A stretch of DNA of 25,956 nucleotides from Oscillospiraceae bacterium (GCA_017481325.1 JAFUPG010000071.1:1-25956); one strand, 5' to 3'. Shown: positions 15,392 through 24,712, counted from the stretch's first letter. The notes: generated by a model from the letters alone, not told the origin. Numbers and translations: made by a program.

Positions 15392-15928
15392 ATGTTGGAT
15401 AAACTTTATATCACGCCCAAGCAGTGGATGCACATTCTGCGCTGGTGCCTGTACGCCCTTTTGTTCCTGGCGGCCATGATGTTCCAGACGGTGATTTTCG
15501 GCAACCGAACTCTGCTGGGGGCGCACCCCAACTTTGTTCCCGTGGTGGTCGTCTGTGTCTGCCTCCGGGAAGGGCCGGAACGGGGCGGTCTTTTCGCTCT
15601 CATCAGTTCTCTGATCTGGTGCCTGTCGGGCATCGACTACGGCACGGTCAGCCTGGCCGTGCTGACGGTTTTGCCGGTGCTTTGCGCCGTTCTCACCCGC
15701 ACCCTGGTGACCAACCGCTACTTTTTCTGCCTGCTGGTGTGCCTTGCCACCCTGCTGGTGGAACAGAGCGTCATTTTCTTCCTGCGCTGGTTCTTCGGTG
15801 ACCTGGAGGTCTCCCGTTACCTGACGGATCTGCTGCCTTGCGTGCTGGTCTCCGCTTTGAGCCATCCCCTTGTGTACATTGCAGTGAAACGTATAGAAAA
15901 GATCGGTGATCCTTATGAGTCGGTTTAA
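15392..15928 (+). CDS. mreD: Rod shape-determining protein MreD
   Basis: A 178-residue, strongly hydrophobic protein with about five or six membrane spans, matching MreD in length and position. It is an integral membrane part of the elongasome next to MreC. AGGAAGGAG precedes the ATG. It follows mreC by 17 bases and its end overlaps the PBP2 gene. MreD is poorly conserved in sequence, so the call relies on topology and gene order. Confidence 0.9.
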   Translation: MLDKLYITPKQWMHILRWCLYALLFLAAMMFQTVIFGNRTLLGAHPNFVPVVVVCVCLREGPERGGLFALISSLIWCLSGIDYGTVSLAVLTVLPVLCAVLTRTLVTNRYFFCLLVCLATLLVEQSVIFFLRWFFGDLEVSRYLTDLLPCVLVSALSHPLVYIAVKRIEKIGDPYESV

Positions 15929-17996
15929 ATTTTCATCCCGTGTGATCTCCTTTTTGCTGTTGGTCGCCGTAATTTTTGGCATATTTGCCGTTCGTCTGTA
16001 CCGGTTGCAGGTTACGGAGGCGGTGGATCACAGCCAGAAAGAGCAGGATTCCATCACCTACCTCACCCGTATCACAGCCGCCCGTGGCGAGATTCTGGAT
16101 CGGGACGGCACCGTGCTGGTGGGCAACCGTGCGGCCTTTAACATCATTCTGATCAAAGACGTCGTCTACAGCGCCGACGATACCAACGGAAAGCTCCGCT
16201 CCCTGGTCAATCTCTGCGACCAGCTGGGATTGGAGTTTAACGACCACCTGCCCATCACCAAGCAAAAGCCCTATGAGTACGATTTTGACTCCTACAATTC
16301 CACCTATAATGGCTACTTCAAGGATTTCCTCTACAAGAGAGACTGGGATGGAGATATCTCTGCGGCGCAGTTTATCAGCCGCATGCGGGATCGCTATAAC
16401 ATCCCTGCAGACTGGTCTGAGGAAGAGGCTCGGGCCCTGATCTCCGTGCGCTACGAGCTGGATCTGCGAGGCTTTACACAGCTGCCCTCCTACGAACTGC
16501 TCAACGACGTGGAGGCCGCATCCCTGGCATCCATCACGGAGCTGGGCATTCCCGGCTTGGCGGTGGTGGCCACCACGGTTCGGGAATACTATACCAAGTA
16601 TGCCGCCCATATTCTGGGCTATATCGGCGACATGGATCGGGAGCAGTACGAGTATTACAAGCAGTTTGACTATGAAATGGATGCCAAAGTGGGTCAGAGC
16701 GGCCTGGAGGCGGCCTTTGAGTCTGAACTCCATGCCACAGACGGCCTGAAATCCACCACCATTGCCATGGACGGCACGGTTCTCTCGGAAAAGTGGATCA
16801 CGGAGCCCAAGGCGGGCAACAACGTTGAATTGACCATTGACCTGGATCTTCAGGCGCTGGGGGAGGATGCGCTGGAGGCCACCATACTGGATCTCCGTGA
16901 AAACGGCCTCAACGGCAAGGATCTTGCCAAGGATGCCGAGGGAGGCGCACTGGTTGCCATGGATGTGAAGACCGGCGAAATTCTGGTCTGCGCCAGCTAT
17001 CCCACCTATGACCTGAGCCGCTTCTTTGAGGACTACAATATCACCAAGGAGCAGCCCTATAATCCCTTCTTTAACCGGGCACTCATGGCGGAATATCCTC
17101 CTGGCTCTGTGTTTAAGATGGTCACCACCATTGCCGCTGTGGACTCCGGCACCATCAACCCCCTCTTTGAAGTATACGACGAGGGCGTCTACAAGCGCTT
17201 CGAGACCGAGGTCTACACCCCACGCTGCATGCTCTACACCGCTACCAACGGCGCAGCCACCCACCAGAGCATCAACGTGATGGAGGCATTGGCAGTTTCC
17301 TGTAACTACTACTTCTACGAAGTGGGCTGGATGACGGGCATTGACAAGATCGACGAGGTCGCCAGGGCCCTGGGTTTGGCCGAGCCTACCGGTGTGGAAC
17401 TCTATGAGGAAACCGGCCGTCGAGCCAACCCCGAGACCAAGGCCAATCTTTATGACAACGATGCCAGCGTCTGGTACGGCGGCGATACCATCGCCGCAGC
17501 CATCGGCCAGTCCGAGCACCGCTTTACCCCTCTGCAGCTGTGTTCCTACACCTGCGCCCTGGCCAATCAGGGTGTCCGCTACGAGGCCACCTTCCTGCGC
17601 CGTGTCCTCTCTGCGGACTACGACCAGCTGATCGTGGAGAACGAACCCACCATCGCCAGCCAGCTGGAGATCTCCGACCTGGCCTACGAGACCATCATCG
17701 AGGGCATGAACATGAGTACCTATATCTATAACGGTACTTCCAATGCCGTGTTCTCCGACTATGATATTAAGGTCTGCGCCAAGACCGGTACTGCCGAGCA
17801 CGGCTCCGGCGGCTCCGATAACGGCTCCTTCGTCCTCTTCGCCCCGGCGGATGACCCCGTGATCGCCATTGCCATCTACGTGGAAAAGGGCGCCCAGGGC
17901 GGCCATTTGGGCAATATTGCCAAGGTGCTGCTGGATGCCTATTTCTCCGATGCAAACAGCATTGACACCCTCCCCGGCGAAAATGAACTGAATTAA
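15915..17996 (+). CDS. mrdA: Penicillin-binding protein 2 (class B transpeptidase of the elongasome)
   Basis: A 693-residue class B PBP that cross-links peptidoglycan during cell elongation. It has an N-terminal membrane anchor (about 9-30, VISFLLLVAVIFGIFAV), a dimerisation/pedestal domain with the RGEILDRDG motif and QSGLE segment, and a transpeptidase domain. The active-site motifs are all present: SVFK (398-401, nucleophile Ser), SCN (462-464) and KTG (623-625). The ATG at 15915 is preferred over the GTG at 15906 because GGTGAT lies just before it; either way the gene overlaps mreD and is probably translationally coupled. It is last in the U32-maf-mreC-mreD operon and followed by a terminator. 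Confidence 0.95.
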   Translation: MSRFKFSSRVISFLLLVAVIFGIFAVRLYRLQVTEAVDHSQKEQDSITYLTRITAARGEILDRDGTVLVGNRAAFNIILIKDVVYSADDTNGKLRSLVNLCDQLGLEFNDHLPITKQKPYEYDFDSYNSTYNGYFKDFLYKRDWDGDISAAQFISRMRDRYNIPADWSEEEARALISVRYELDLRGFTQLPSYELLNDVEAASLASITELGIPGLAVVATTVREYYTKYAAHILGYIGDMDREQYEYYKQFDYEMDAKVGQSGLEAAFESELHATDGLKSTTIAMDGTVLSEKWITEPKAGNNVELTIDLDLQALGEDALEATILDLRENGLNGKDLAKDAEGGALVAMDVKTGEILVCASYPTYDLSRFFEDYNITKEQPYNPFFNRALMAEYPPGSVFKMVTTIAAVDSGTINPLFEVYDEGVYKRFETEVYTPRCMLYTATNGAATHQSINVMEALAVSCNYYFYEVGWMTGIDKIDEVARALGLAEPTGVELYEETGRRANPETKANLYDNDASVWYGGDTIAAAIGQSEHRFTPLQLCSYTCALANQGVRYEATFLRRVLSADYDQLIVENEPTIASQLEISDLAYETIIEGMNMSTYIYNGTSNAVFSDYDIKVCAKTGTAEHGSGGSDNGSFVLFAPADDPVIAIAIYVEKGAQGGHLGNIAKVLLDAYFSDANSIDTLPGENELN

Positions 17997-18001
17997 AGCA
18001 A

Positions 18002-18033
18002 AACACCGCTCCGGTTTCGGAGCGGTGTTTTTC
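18002..18033. terminator. Bidirectional terminator between PBP2 and the rhomboid-like gene
   Basis: A 12-bp perfect stem AACACCGCTCCG with CGGAGCGGTGTT (18002-18013 and 18018-18029) has a 4-nt loop and TTTT on the + side. On the - strand it is followed by TTTTGCTTT. It serves both converging genes. Confidence 0.9.
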
Positions 18034-18041
18034 AAATTCAC

Positions 18042-18965
18042 TTATTCCACGTGGTTGTGATTGTTAATGTGGTCGATGCAGTAGCAGAAATAGCCCTTGC
18101 ACTTGGAGCAGTAGCGGAATTCCAGGCCGGGACAGTTGGTGTCTGTTCTACCGCAGACGGTGCACTTGTGGCGGTAAGGCCGCTGGCCGGTGCTGCTGCG
18201 GTATTTATTTGCCCAGTTGGGATCGGGCTGCGGCGGTGTCTGGGCGGTGGTGCGGTAATTTTTCTTGGGGCGCTTGCGGTTCATCCAGTCCGGCAAAACA
18301 TTTCGAACATCTCTTCCTAAGAAAATAAAGTAGTTCAAAATTGCCACCACCGGGAACAGCGCATAGAACACCAGCGACCAGGAGAAGCCATAAAGGGGAA
18401 GCATCATGATCAGCACCTCCAGCAGAGGCACCAGGCTCATGATCAGGTCGAAAAAGGCCAGCCACTTCATCCGGATGGGCAGGAAAAAGAAGAACAGCAC
18501 CCGGCGGTCGGGATCCAGGGTGGCAACTGCCAAAAACAGGGACAGATTCAGGTAGGTGGAATTGATATAGACCATGGTAGCGGGGGAAATCAGCCAGCCC
18601 AGCACACCGGCCACATCCATCAGCAGCACGCCGCAGAGATAGTACAGATTCAGCCGCAGCGTGCCCCAGACCATTTCCAGGCTGCGCCCCATGTTGTAAT
18701 AAAACAGCATGGAGATGGCCAGGAAAAAGATATTGCCGTAATTGTAGGCGTTGAGGAAAATATAAGACAGCAGCCGCCAAACCTGCCCCCGGAGGATCAG
18801 ATCCATGTTAAAACACATGGCGTTGTAAAGGATACCGGTTCCGCTGATCAGGTCATAGACATAGACCAGAATATTACCCAGCACGATCCAGAGCATCAGA
18901 TTAGGGATGCCCTTGTCTTTGTGCTTGAAAATAAAGCGATTGTACTTACGTTTCAGATTTCCCAT
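18042..18965 (-). CDS. Rhomboid-like polytopic membrane protein with C-terminal zinc-binding domain
   Basis: A 307-residue protein with about six membrane spans (between residues 22 and 218) followed by a cytoplasmic tail. The GQVWRLLSYIF segment (60-70) and the GRSLEMVWG turn resemble the rhomboid/derlin-like superfamily. The GxSG serine motif and the partner histidine of active rhomboid proteases are not visible, so it is probably a non-proteolytic relative. The tail (265-307) has C268, C271, C278, C286, C289, C294, C296 and His299, 303 and 305, arranged like a compact zinc-binding domain, after a Pro/Gln-rich linker. AAGGAGGAAGCTT precedes the ATG, and a good promoter lies upstream. Monocistronic. 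Function unknown. Confidence 0.75.
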   Translation of the reverse strand: MGNLKRKYNRFIFKHKDKGIPNLMLWIVLGNILVYVYDLISGTGILYNAMCFNMDLILRGQVWRLLSYIFLNAYNYGNIFFLAISMLFYYNMGRSLEMVWGTLRLNLYYLCGVLLMDVAGVLGWLISPATMVYINSTYLNLSLFLAVATLDPDRRVLFFFFLPIRMKWLAFFDLIMSLVPLLEVLIMMLPLYGFSWSLVFYALFPVVAILNYFIFLGRDVRNVLPDWMNRKRPKKNYRTTAQTPPQPDPNWANKYRSSTGQRPYRHKCTVCGRTDTNCPGLEFRYCSKCKGYFCYCIDHINNHNHVE

Positions 18966-18991
18966 AAGCTTCCTCCTTTGGAATTAAGCCT

Positions 18992-19020
18992 ATTGTAACG
19001 CAATTTCCATAGTTTGTCCA
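18992..19020 (-). promoter_or_regulatory. Sigma-A promoter of the rhomboid-like gene
   Basis: On the - strand TGGACA (+ strand 19015-19020), a 17-bp spacer and TACAAT (18992-18997). It lies back to back with the ahcY promoter, with 28 bp between the two -35 elements. Confidence 0.7.
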
Positions 19021-19048
19021 TAAATAAAGTATGAATTTTGTCAGGAGG

Positions 19049-19077
19049 TTGAAAATTCTTTTGGTATATGTTATGAT
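19049..19077 (+). promoter_or_regulatory. Sigma-A promoter of ahcY
   Basis: TTGAAA (19049-19054), a 17-bp spacer and TATGAT (19072-19077). The leader before the ATG at 19107 is only about 22 nt, too short for an SAH riboswitch. Confidence 0.8.
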
Positions 19078-19106
19078 ATCATCAGAATTTTGCGGAGGTT
19101 TATACT

Positions 19107-20351
19107 ATGAGCCATGTTAGAGATATGTCCCTTGCCGAGTACGGCAGAATGAAGATCCGGTGGGTGCAGGATTTCATGCCTGCGCTCAGCGCCATCCGGG
19201 CCCGTTTTGAGCAGGAGAAGCCCTTTGCCGGGAAGAAGATCACCATCTCCATCCATATGGAAGCCAAGACCGCCTATCTGGCCCTGTGCCTTGCCGCCGG
19301 CGGCGCAGAGGTTCATGCCACGGGCTGTAACCCCCTGTCCACCCAGGACGATGTAGCCGCAGGTCTGGCCTCCATGGGCGTGGAGACCTATGCCATGCAC
19401 GGTGTCAATAGCGATGAGTACAAGGGCCTTCTGGTAGAGGCTCTGTCCTGCCATCCCGACCTGATCATCGATGACGGCGGCGACCTGCTGGATCTGCTCA
19501 CTGGCGACTATGCCCACCTGGGCGACAATATCATCGGCGGCGCCGAGGAGACCACCACCGGCATCCACCGCCTCTTCGCCCGTGCCAAGGAGGGTCTTCT
19601 GCCCTTCCCCATGATGAATGTCAACGATGCCAAGTGCAAGCACTACTACGACAACAAGTACGGCACCGGCCAGTCCGTCTGGGATGCCGTAATGCACACC
19701 ACCAACCTGCTGGTGGCAGGCAAGACCGTAGTGGTTGCAGGCTATGGCTACTGCGGCAGAGGTGTTGCCATGCGTGCCAAGGGCATGGGCGCCGATGTCA
19801 TCGTCACGGAGATCGACCCCATCAAGGCGCTGGAGGCTTCCATGGACGGCTGCAGAGTCATGCCCATGGACAAGGCAGCGCCCCAGGGTGATATTTTCAT
19901 CACCACCACCGGCTGCAAGGATGTGATCACCCGTCGCCACTTTGAGGTCATGAAGCACAACGCCTTCCTGGCCAATGCCGGCCATTTCAACGTAGAGGTC
20001 AACGGCGTAGAGCTGGAAGAGATGGCAGTGAAGATCTATAAGCGCAGAAATGAGATCATGGGCTACGAGCTGCCCGACGGCCGAGTGCTGAACCTGCTGG
20101 CCGAGGGTCGTCTGGTGAACCTGGCCTCCGGCAACGGCCACCCTGCCGAGATCATGGATACCAGCTTCTCCGTCCAGGCGCTGTCCCTGGAGTATATGCT
20201 CAAGAACGGCAAGAATCTGGACAAGCAGGTCTACGAGGTGCCCAAGTCCATTGATGACGCAGTGTCCCTCTTAAAACTCCAGGGCGCAGGCTTCGAGATC
20301 GATACCCTGACCCCCGAGCAGGAGGCATACCTCTCCGACTGGCGTGTATAA
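19107..20351 (+). CDS. ahcY: S-adenosylhomocysteine hydrolase
   Basis: A 414-residue NAD-dependent enzyme that splits S-adenosylhomocysteine into adenosine and homocysteine, removing the product inhibitor of methyltransferases. Catalytic and binding residues are visible: IHME near 50, EETTTG (148-153 region), NVND-AKCK-HYYDN with Lys178 and Asp182 aligning to the catalytic Lys186/Asp190 of the animal enzyme, and the NAD-binding GYGYCGRG (212-219) followed by an acidic residue in TEIDP. It is the short form, without the ~40-residue insert of many other homologues. GGAGG lies 8 nt before the ATG. It is monocistronic between its own promoter and a terminator; no other methyl-cycle gene is adjacent. 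Confidence 0.93.
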   Translation: MSHVRDMSLAEYGRMKIRWVQDFMPALSAIRARFEQEKPFAGKKITISIHMEAKTAYLALCLAAGGAEVHATGCNPLSTQDDVAAGLASMGVETYAMHGVNSDEYKGLLVEALSCHPDLIIDDGGDLLDLLTGDYAHLGDNIIGGAEETTTGIHRLFARAKEGLLPFPMMNVNDAKCKHYYDNKYGTGQSVWDAVMHTTNLLVAGKTVVVAGYGYCGRGVAMRAKGMGADVIVTEIDPIKALEASMDGCRVMPMDKAAPQGDIFITTTGCKDVITRRHFEVMKHNAFLANAGHFNVEVNGVELEEMAVKIYKRRNEIMGYELPDGRVLNLLAEGRLVNLASGNGHPAEIMDTSFSVQALSLEYMLKNGKNLDKQVYEVPKSIDDAVSLLKLQGAGFEIDTLTPEQEAYLSDWRV

Positions 20352-20365
20352 AAAGTAAAAAAGCC

Positions 20366-20400
20366 AAGGGAGCGTTCCAAAGCAAGGAACGCTCCCTTTT
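20366..20400. terminator. Bidirectional terminator between ahcY and the hydratase gene
   Basis: A 13-bp perfect stem AAGGGAGCGTTCC with GGAACGCTCCCTT (20366-20378 and 20386-20398) around a 7-nt loop. It is followed by a T-rich tail on the + strand and by a TTGGCTTTTTTAC stretch on the - strand. Confidence 0.9.
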
Positions 20401-20401
20401 G

Positions 20402-22597
20402 TTATGCGTAATAGTTGATCAGGCAGCCGGAGAGGATGATATCCCGTTCTTCCCGGCTGAGATTTTCCAGCTTCAGGGTGATGGGCGTCTGCCTCTCGCC
20501 CTGGATCAATGTGGCTTCCATGGCGGTATCATCGCCCAGCAGTGCCTGACGGATGCCGGGGACATAGACCTGATCACCGGGCTGCATATTGTAGTCTGCG
20601 ATATGCTCCACGGTAAAGGGCAGCATGCCCCAGTTGATCACGTTGCTGCGGTAGCGCTTGGTGGCGAAATCCTGGCAGAAGTTTGCCACGCCGCCCAGAA
20701 CTCTCTGGCAGGAGGCGGCCTGCTCACGGGCAGAGCCGTCGCCGGGACGGATGGCCATAACAGCGCTACCCAAACCGGTCTTGGTGGGGTCATAGCCCTG
20801 AGGAATCATACCGTTGGTTCTGCGTGCTTTCTCCTGCGCAAGAACTGCCTTGGCTCTTGCCACATATTGGGGGTCCTTGCGGCTCAGGGCGAATTCGCTG
20901 AGGCGCAGGGGATTGCTGCGGTAGGAGGAGGTCTCGCCGGAGGGGATCAGCTCGTCGGTGGTGGTGACGGGATCATAGATGGCGGAGGCCACGGTAATCA
21001 GCAGATCCTCCGGCAGAGGGATCTGTTCCGGCCAATCGGCAATATTGGGACCGAAAACCAGGGGCGACTCGGGATCTGCCTTGCCCACGCCGTGATAGAC
21101 CCGGCGGTAGGGTGTGTCGTTGAAACGGTATTCCAGATAGGCGGGATCTTCCGTCAGATCCGCCAGCTCCGTGGCCGGGGTGATGGCGCCGCCGTTCAGG
21201 GCAGAGGCGGCGATGGAACGGCTGTCCATCAGTGCCACATAGGCCACCTGGCCGTCCGTGGGCTTGGAGCCCTCACGGTTGGGGAAGTTGCGGGTGGAGT
21301 GGCGGATGGAGAAAGCGCCGTTGGCAGGCACGTCGCCGGCACCGAAGCAGGGGCCGCAGAAGGCGGAGCGGATGGAGGCACCGGAGGCCATCAGCTGCTC
21401 CAGAGCGCCCCGGCGCATCAGTTCCATGAGTACCGGCTGGCTGGCAGGATAGCAGGAGAGCCAGAAATGGCCGTCTCCCAGGGGCTTGCCCTGCAGAATT
21501 TCCGCAGCCTTCACCAAATTCTGATAAGTGCCGCCGCTGCAGCCTGCGATCACGCCCTGATCGGCATAGAATTTACCGTTGCGGATCTTGTTGCGCAGGG
21601 GAGCGGGAGCGGATTTCAGACCCAGGGTCTTGACCGTATCTTCGTCCACCTTGGCCAGAATGTCCTCTAAATTCTCGTTGAATTCCCGGATGGTATAGGT
21701 GTTGCTGGGGTGGAAGGGGAGGGCGATCATAGGCTCCGCCTTGCTCAGATCCACCTCAATGGCGGCATCGTAACAGGCGCCCTCCATAGGCTTCAGCTCC
21801 TTGTAGGCATCGACTCTGCCGTGGGCAAGGAGGCTCTTTTTTACGGTCTCATCGGTCTGCCACAGGGAGCTCAAGCAGCTGGTCTCCGTGGTCATGACAT
21901 CGATGCCGTTGCGGTAGTCCATGGACAGATTGCCAACGCCGGGGCCAAAGAACTCCATGACGCTGTTTTTTACAAAGCCGTTATGGAAGGTAGTACCGAT
22001 CAGCGCCAGGGCAATATCCTGAGGACCCACACCGGCTTTGGGCTTGCCGGTTAAGTACACCGCCACCACACGGGGGTATTGGATATCATAGGTCTTCTGC
22101 AGCAGCTGCTTTACCAGCTCCGGGCCGCCCTCACCGATGGCCATGGTGCCGTAAGCGCCGTAACGGGTGTGGGAGTCAGAGCCCAGGATCATCCGGCCGC
22201 CCCCGGCATACATCTCACGCATATAGCTGTGAATGACGGACTGATGGGCAGGTACGAACTCGCCGCCGTAGCGCTTGGCAGCGGAGAGACCGAAAACATG
22301 GTCATCCTCGTTGATGGTGCCGCCCACGGCGCAGAGGGAGTTGTGGCAGTTGGTCAGCACATAGGGCAGAGGGAATTCCTTCAGACCCGAGGCACGGGCG
22401 GTCTGGATGATGCCCACATAGGTGATATCATGGGAGGCCATGGCATCAAATTTCAGCTTCAGGCTGTCCATATTGCCGGAGGTGTTGTGTGCTGCCAGCA
22501 CACCGTAGGCCATGGTCTTGTCTTTGCCTGCTCCGTCAGCGGCAGGGATCAGCTTGCCACCGGCATAGATACAGGGATAGTTTCGCAAATTCAGCAT
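20402..22597 (-). CDS. Aconitase-superfamily hydratase (YbhJ-like)
   Basis: A 731-residue protein of the aconitase/isopropylmalate isomerase superfamily, closest in pattern to the uncharacterised YbhJ-type hydratases. The DSHT motif ([12 protein letters not shown], about 139-150) and the three likely 4Fe-4S ligands C353 (AGCSGG), C414 and C417 (FCGPCFGAG) are conserved. The C-terminal swivel domain has [13 protein letters not shown] in place of the aconitase R-IH-NL-GMG-PL segment. It probably dehydrates and rehydrates a hydroxy acid; the substrate is unknown. The ATG at 22597 is chosen because GGAGG lies 9 nt upstream; the frame up to 22639 reaches into the promoter. It is a single-gene unit, bounded by its promoter and a terminator. 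Confidence 0.85.
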   Translation of the reverse strand: MLNLRNYPCIYAGGKLIPAADGAGKDKTMAYGVLAAHNTSGNMDSLKLKFDAMASHDITYVGIIQTARASGLKEFPLPYVLTNCHNSLCAVGGTINEDDHVFGLSAAKRYGGEFVPAHQSVIHSYMREMYAGGGRMILGSDSHTRYGAYGTMAIGEGGPELVKQLLQKTYDIQYPRVVAVYLTGKPKAGVGPQDIALALIGTTFHNGFVKNSVMEFFGPGVGNLSMDYRNGIDVMTTETSCLSSLWQTDETVKKSLLAHGRVDAYKELKPMEGACYDAAIEVDLSKAEPMIALPFHPSNTYTIREFNENLEDILAKVDEDTVKTLGLKSAPAPLRNKIRNGKFYADQGVIAGCSGGTYQNLVKAAEILQGKPLGDGHFWLSCYPASQPVLMELMRRGALEQLMASGASIRSAFCGPCFGAGDVPANGAFSIRHSTRNFPNREGSKPTDGQVAYVALMDSRSIAASALNGGAITPATELADLTEDPAYLEYRFNDTPYRRVYHGVGKADPESPLVFGPNIADWPEQIPLPEDLLITVASAIYDPVTTTDELIPSGETSSYRSNPLRLSEFALSRKDPQYVARAKAVLAQEKARRTNGMIPQGYDPTKTGLGSAVMAIRPGDGSAREQAASCQRVLGGVANFCQDFATKRYRSNVINWGMLPFTVEHIADYNMQPGDQVYVPGIRQALLGDDTAMEATLIQGERQTPITLKLENLSREERDIILSGCLINYYA

Positions 22598-22627
22598 TGT
22601 ATTTTCCTCCGTGGGAATGTTTTCTAT

Positions 22628-22656
22628 ACTATAGCGCATTACAGCGTAAAAGTCAA
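22628..22656 (-). promoter_or_regulatory. Strong sigma-A promoter of the hydratase gene
   Basis: On the - strand TTGACT (+ strand 22651-22656), a 17-bp spacer and TATAGT (22628-22633). The -35 begins directly after the sfsA stop codon, so the hydratase is also open to read-through from the MATE-sfsA unit. Confidence 0.85.
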
Positions 22657-22657
22657 C

Positions 22658-23341
22658 TCAAAGGATTACCGGCACAGGTTGGTCGATCTCCATGCTGTCC
22701 GGATGAACCAGACAGTCCATTGCCAGCACCTTTACCCCGTCCTTCGCTGCCTGCCGCAGCGCTTCGGCAAAGGCCGCATGGGTCTTTTCGTTGGGACAGA
22801 AGCTGTGAACCCCCTTCATCTGGATCACAAAGAGGACATAGGCCTCATAGCCCTCGGAAAGGCTGGCGCTCAGCTCCTTCAGATGCTTAATGCCCCGTTC
22901 TGTGGGCGCATCGGGGAAGCTGGCCAGACCCTCCTGCTCTAAGGTCACGCCCTTGACCTCCAGAAAGGCTCTCCGATCCCCGTCCTCCACATAGAGATCA
23001 AATCGGGAAGCGCCGTAAGTGACCTCACGGCGAATGACGGCCTTTTCGGAAAATAGTCCGCTTTTGGGCAGCCACTGCGCCGCAGCGTCATTGGGCAGCT
23101 GGGAGTCCATATTGATCAGCAGCCCCGGCCGCTTTTCCACGGCGATGAGATCATATTTGGTCTTCCGCCGGGGATTTTCTCCAAGGGCCAGGTAAACGGT
23201 GTTCCCCGGCACCAGCAACTCCTTGCAGCGGCCGGTATTTTTCACGTGGACAGTTTCCTCCCGTCCCTCCAGTTCCACCTTCGCAATAAAGCGATTCGGC
23301 CGGGCAAGAAAACGGGCAGGAATTACGGTATTGTATTTCAT
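22658..23341 (-). CDS. sfsA: SfsA family protein (sugar fermentation stimulation protein/nuclease-like)
   Basis: A 227-residue SfsA protein of normal length. Family segments are present: an N-terminal OB-like part with RPNRFIAKVELEG and HVKNTGRCKELL, and a restriction-nuclease-like core with FLEVKGVTLEQEGLASFPDAPTERG. SfsA was first named in E. coli for an effect on maltose metabolism and is now described as DNA-binding with a nuclease-like fold; its physiological role is unsettled. AAAGGAG lies 6 nt before the ATG, which overlaps the stop of the upstream MATE gene (ATGA), so the two are co-translated. Confidence 0.93.
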   Translation of the reverse strand: MKYNTVIPARFLARPNRFIAKVELEGREETVHVKNTGRCKELLVPGNTVYLALGENPRRKTKYDLIAVEKRPGLLINMDSQLPNDAAAQWLPKSGLFSEKAVIRREVTYGASRFDLYVEDGDRRAFLEVKGVTLEQEGLASFPDAPTERGIKHLKELSASLSEGYEAYVLFVIQMKGVHSFCPNEKTHAAFAEALRQAAKDGVKVLAMDCLVHPDSMEIDQPVPVIL

Positions 23342-24684
23342 GGGTTCTCCTTTGGCGTACTGTGCAGGAAGTGAATAATAAAGGGAATGGAGATCAGGCC
23401 GGTCAGCAGGTCAGACAGGGGCTGGGCGATCTGAATGCCCTTCAGACCCAGAATAGGCACGCCGATGAGCAGAATGGGGATCAGCAGCGCACCGGAGCGC
23501 AGCGTAGCAAGGAACGATGCAATGCCCGCCTTGCGGATGCTCTGGTAGAGCATATTCACGGGGATGCTCAGAGGCATAAAGCACAGAGCGGCTGCGGAAT
23601 AGCGAAGTGCCACAGCGCCCACCTCAATGACTGCCGGACTCTCCTGGAACAGCCTCACGATCTCCTCGGCAAAAATCAGGCTCACCGTGGACATGATACC
23701 CACAAAAATCAAACCGAAGCAAATGGTAAAGAGCAGGCCACGCTTCACACGGTCGTATTTCTTTGCCTCATAGTTAAAGGCGGCCACCGGCTGGAAGCCC
23801 TGGCCGATGCCCAGACCCACGCACATGACGAACATAGAGTAGCGGTTCACCACGCTCATGGCGGCAATGGCCGCATCCTCAAAGGGCTTGGTCAGGTTGT
23901 TTAAGAGGCTGCCGGAGAGGGCAGTGAGACCCTGACGGATCAGGGAGGGGAAGCCCACCCGCATAATGGTGAAATACACACGGAACTTGCGGCTGATATG
24001 CCGGAAGGAGATCCTGCCCTGGGCGGTCTTATAGTGCATGACCAGAAGAATTGCAAAGCTGATAAACTGAGAAATGGCGGTGGACAGACCTGCCCCGTAG
24101 ACCCCCAACCCCAGCCGACTCACCAGCAGCCAGTCACCGAAGATGTTCAGCAGTCCGCCGGCGGTCAGGCCGAACATGGCAAAAAATGCCTTGCCCTCAA
24201 AGCGCAGGTTGTTGTTCAAAATCAGGGAGCAGACCATAAAGGGGCAGGAGACCAGTACCCAGAAGCCGTAGTCCCTGGCGAAGGGCAGAATGGTCTCCGT
24301 GCTGCCCAGCAGCCGCATCAGCGGCGTCAAAAGGCACAGCCCCAGCACGGTGATCAGGCTGCCGATGGCAGCGCCGGAGAAGAAGGCCGTGGAAACGTAA
24401 GTACTTGCCTCTTTTGTGTCCCTGTCAGCCAGCGCCTTGGCCACATAGGTGCCGGAGCCGTGACCCAGCATAAAGGAAATGCCCTGGATAATGGCCTGGA
24501 GCGCAAACAAAATGCCCGTAGCGGCCTGTTCGCTCTCGCCCAGCGTACCCACAAAGTAGGTGTCGGCCATGTTGTAGATGTTGGTGATGAGCATGGAGAT
24601 GGTGGTAGGAATCCCCAGCCGCAGGATCAGTGCGGAGACTTTCGTCTCGATCATCTTCTTATAATGCAGTTCTGCGCTGTTCAA
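23338..24684 (-). CDS. MATE family efflux transporter
   Basis: A 448-residue protein with about 12 membrane spans in two homologous halves, typical of MATE (multi antimicrobial extrusion) transporters that export cationic drugs or metabolites using a Na+ or H+ gradient. Characteristic segments are LGIPTTISMLITNIYNMADTYFVG near the N-terminus, the LGHGSGTYVAKALADRD turn, and GIGQGFQPVAAFNYEAKKYDRVKRG after the sixth span. The start is TTG at 24684 with AAGGAGG 9 nt upstream. It forms a two-gene unit with sfsA. Substrate unknown. Confidence 0.95.
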   Translation of the reverse strand: MNSAELHYKKMIETKVSALILRLGIPTTISMLITNIYNMADTYFVGTLGESEQAATGILFALQAIIQGISFMLGHGSGTYVAKALADRDTKEASTYVSTAFFSGAAIGSLITVLGLCLLTPLMRLLGSTETILPFARDYGFWVLVSCPFMVCSLILNNNLRFEGKAFFAMFGLTAGGLLNIFGDWLLVSRLGLGVYGAGLSTAISQFISFAILLVMHYKTAQGRISFRHISRKFRVYFTIMRVGFPSLIRQGLTALSGSLLNNLTKPFEDAAIAAMSVVNRYSMFVMCVGLGIGQGFQPVAAFNYEAKKYDRVKRGLLFTICFGLIFVGIMSTVSLIFAEEIVRLFQESPAVIEVGAVALRYSAAALCFMPLSIPVNMLYQSIRKAGIASFLATLRSGALLIPILLIGVPILGLKGIQIAQPLSDLLTGLISIPFIIHFLHSTPKENP

Positions 24685-24712
24685 TCGGATGCGCCTCCTT
24701 TTCTCTCCCTAT

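Noticed and set aside
15933..18041. A 702-codon open frame on the - strand over the PBP2 gene
   Set aside because: It mirrors the real gene, whose transpeptidase motifs are intact. The codon use of these GC-rich genes rarely creates antisense stops. The antisense product has low-complexity Gly/Val/Ala/Ile composition, no motifs and no ribosome site.
19078..19106. SAH riboswitch upstream of ahcY
   Set aside because: The predicted leader is only about 22 nt and shows no pseudoknot-capable structure.
22598..22639. N-terminal extension of the hydratase
   Set aside because: It overlaps the predicted -10 element and transcription start; the ATG at 22597 has a good ribosome site.
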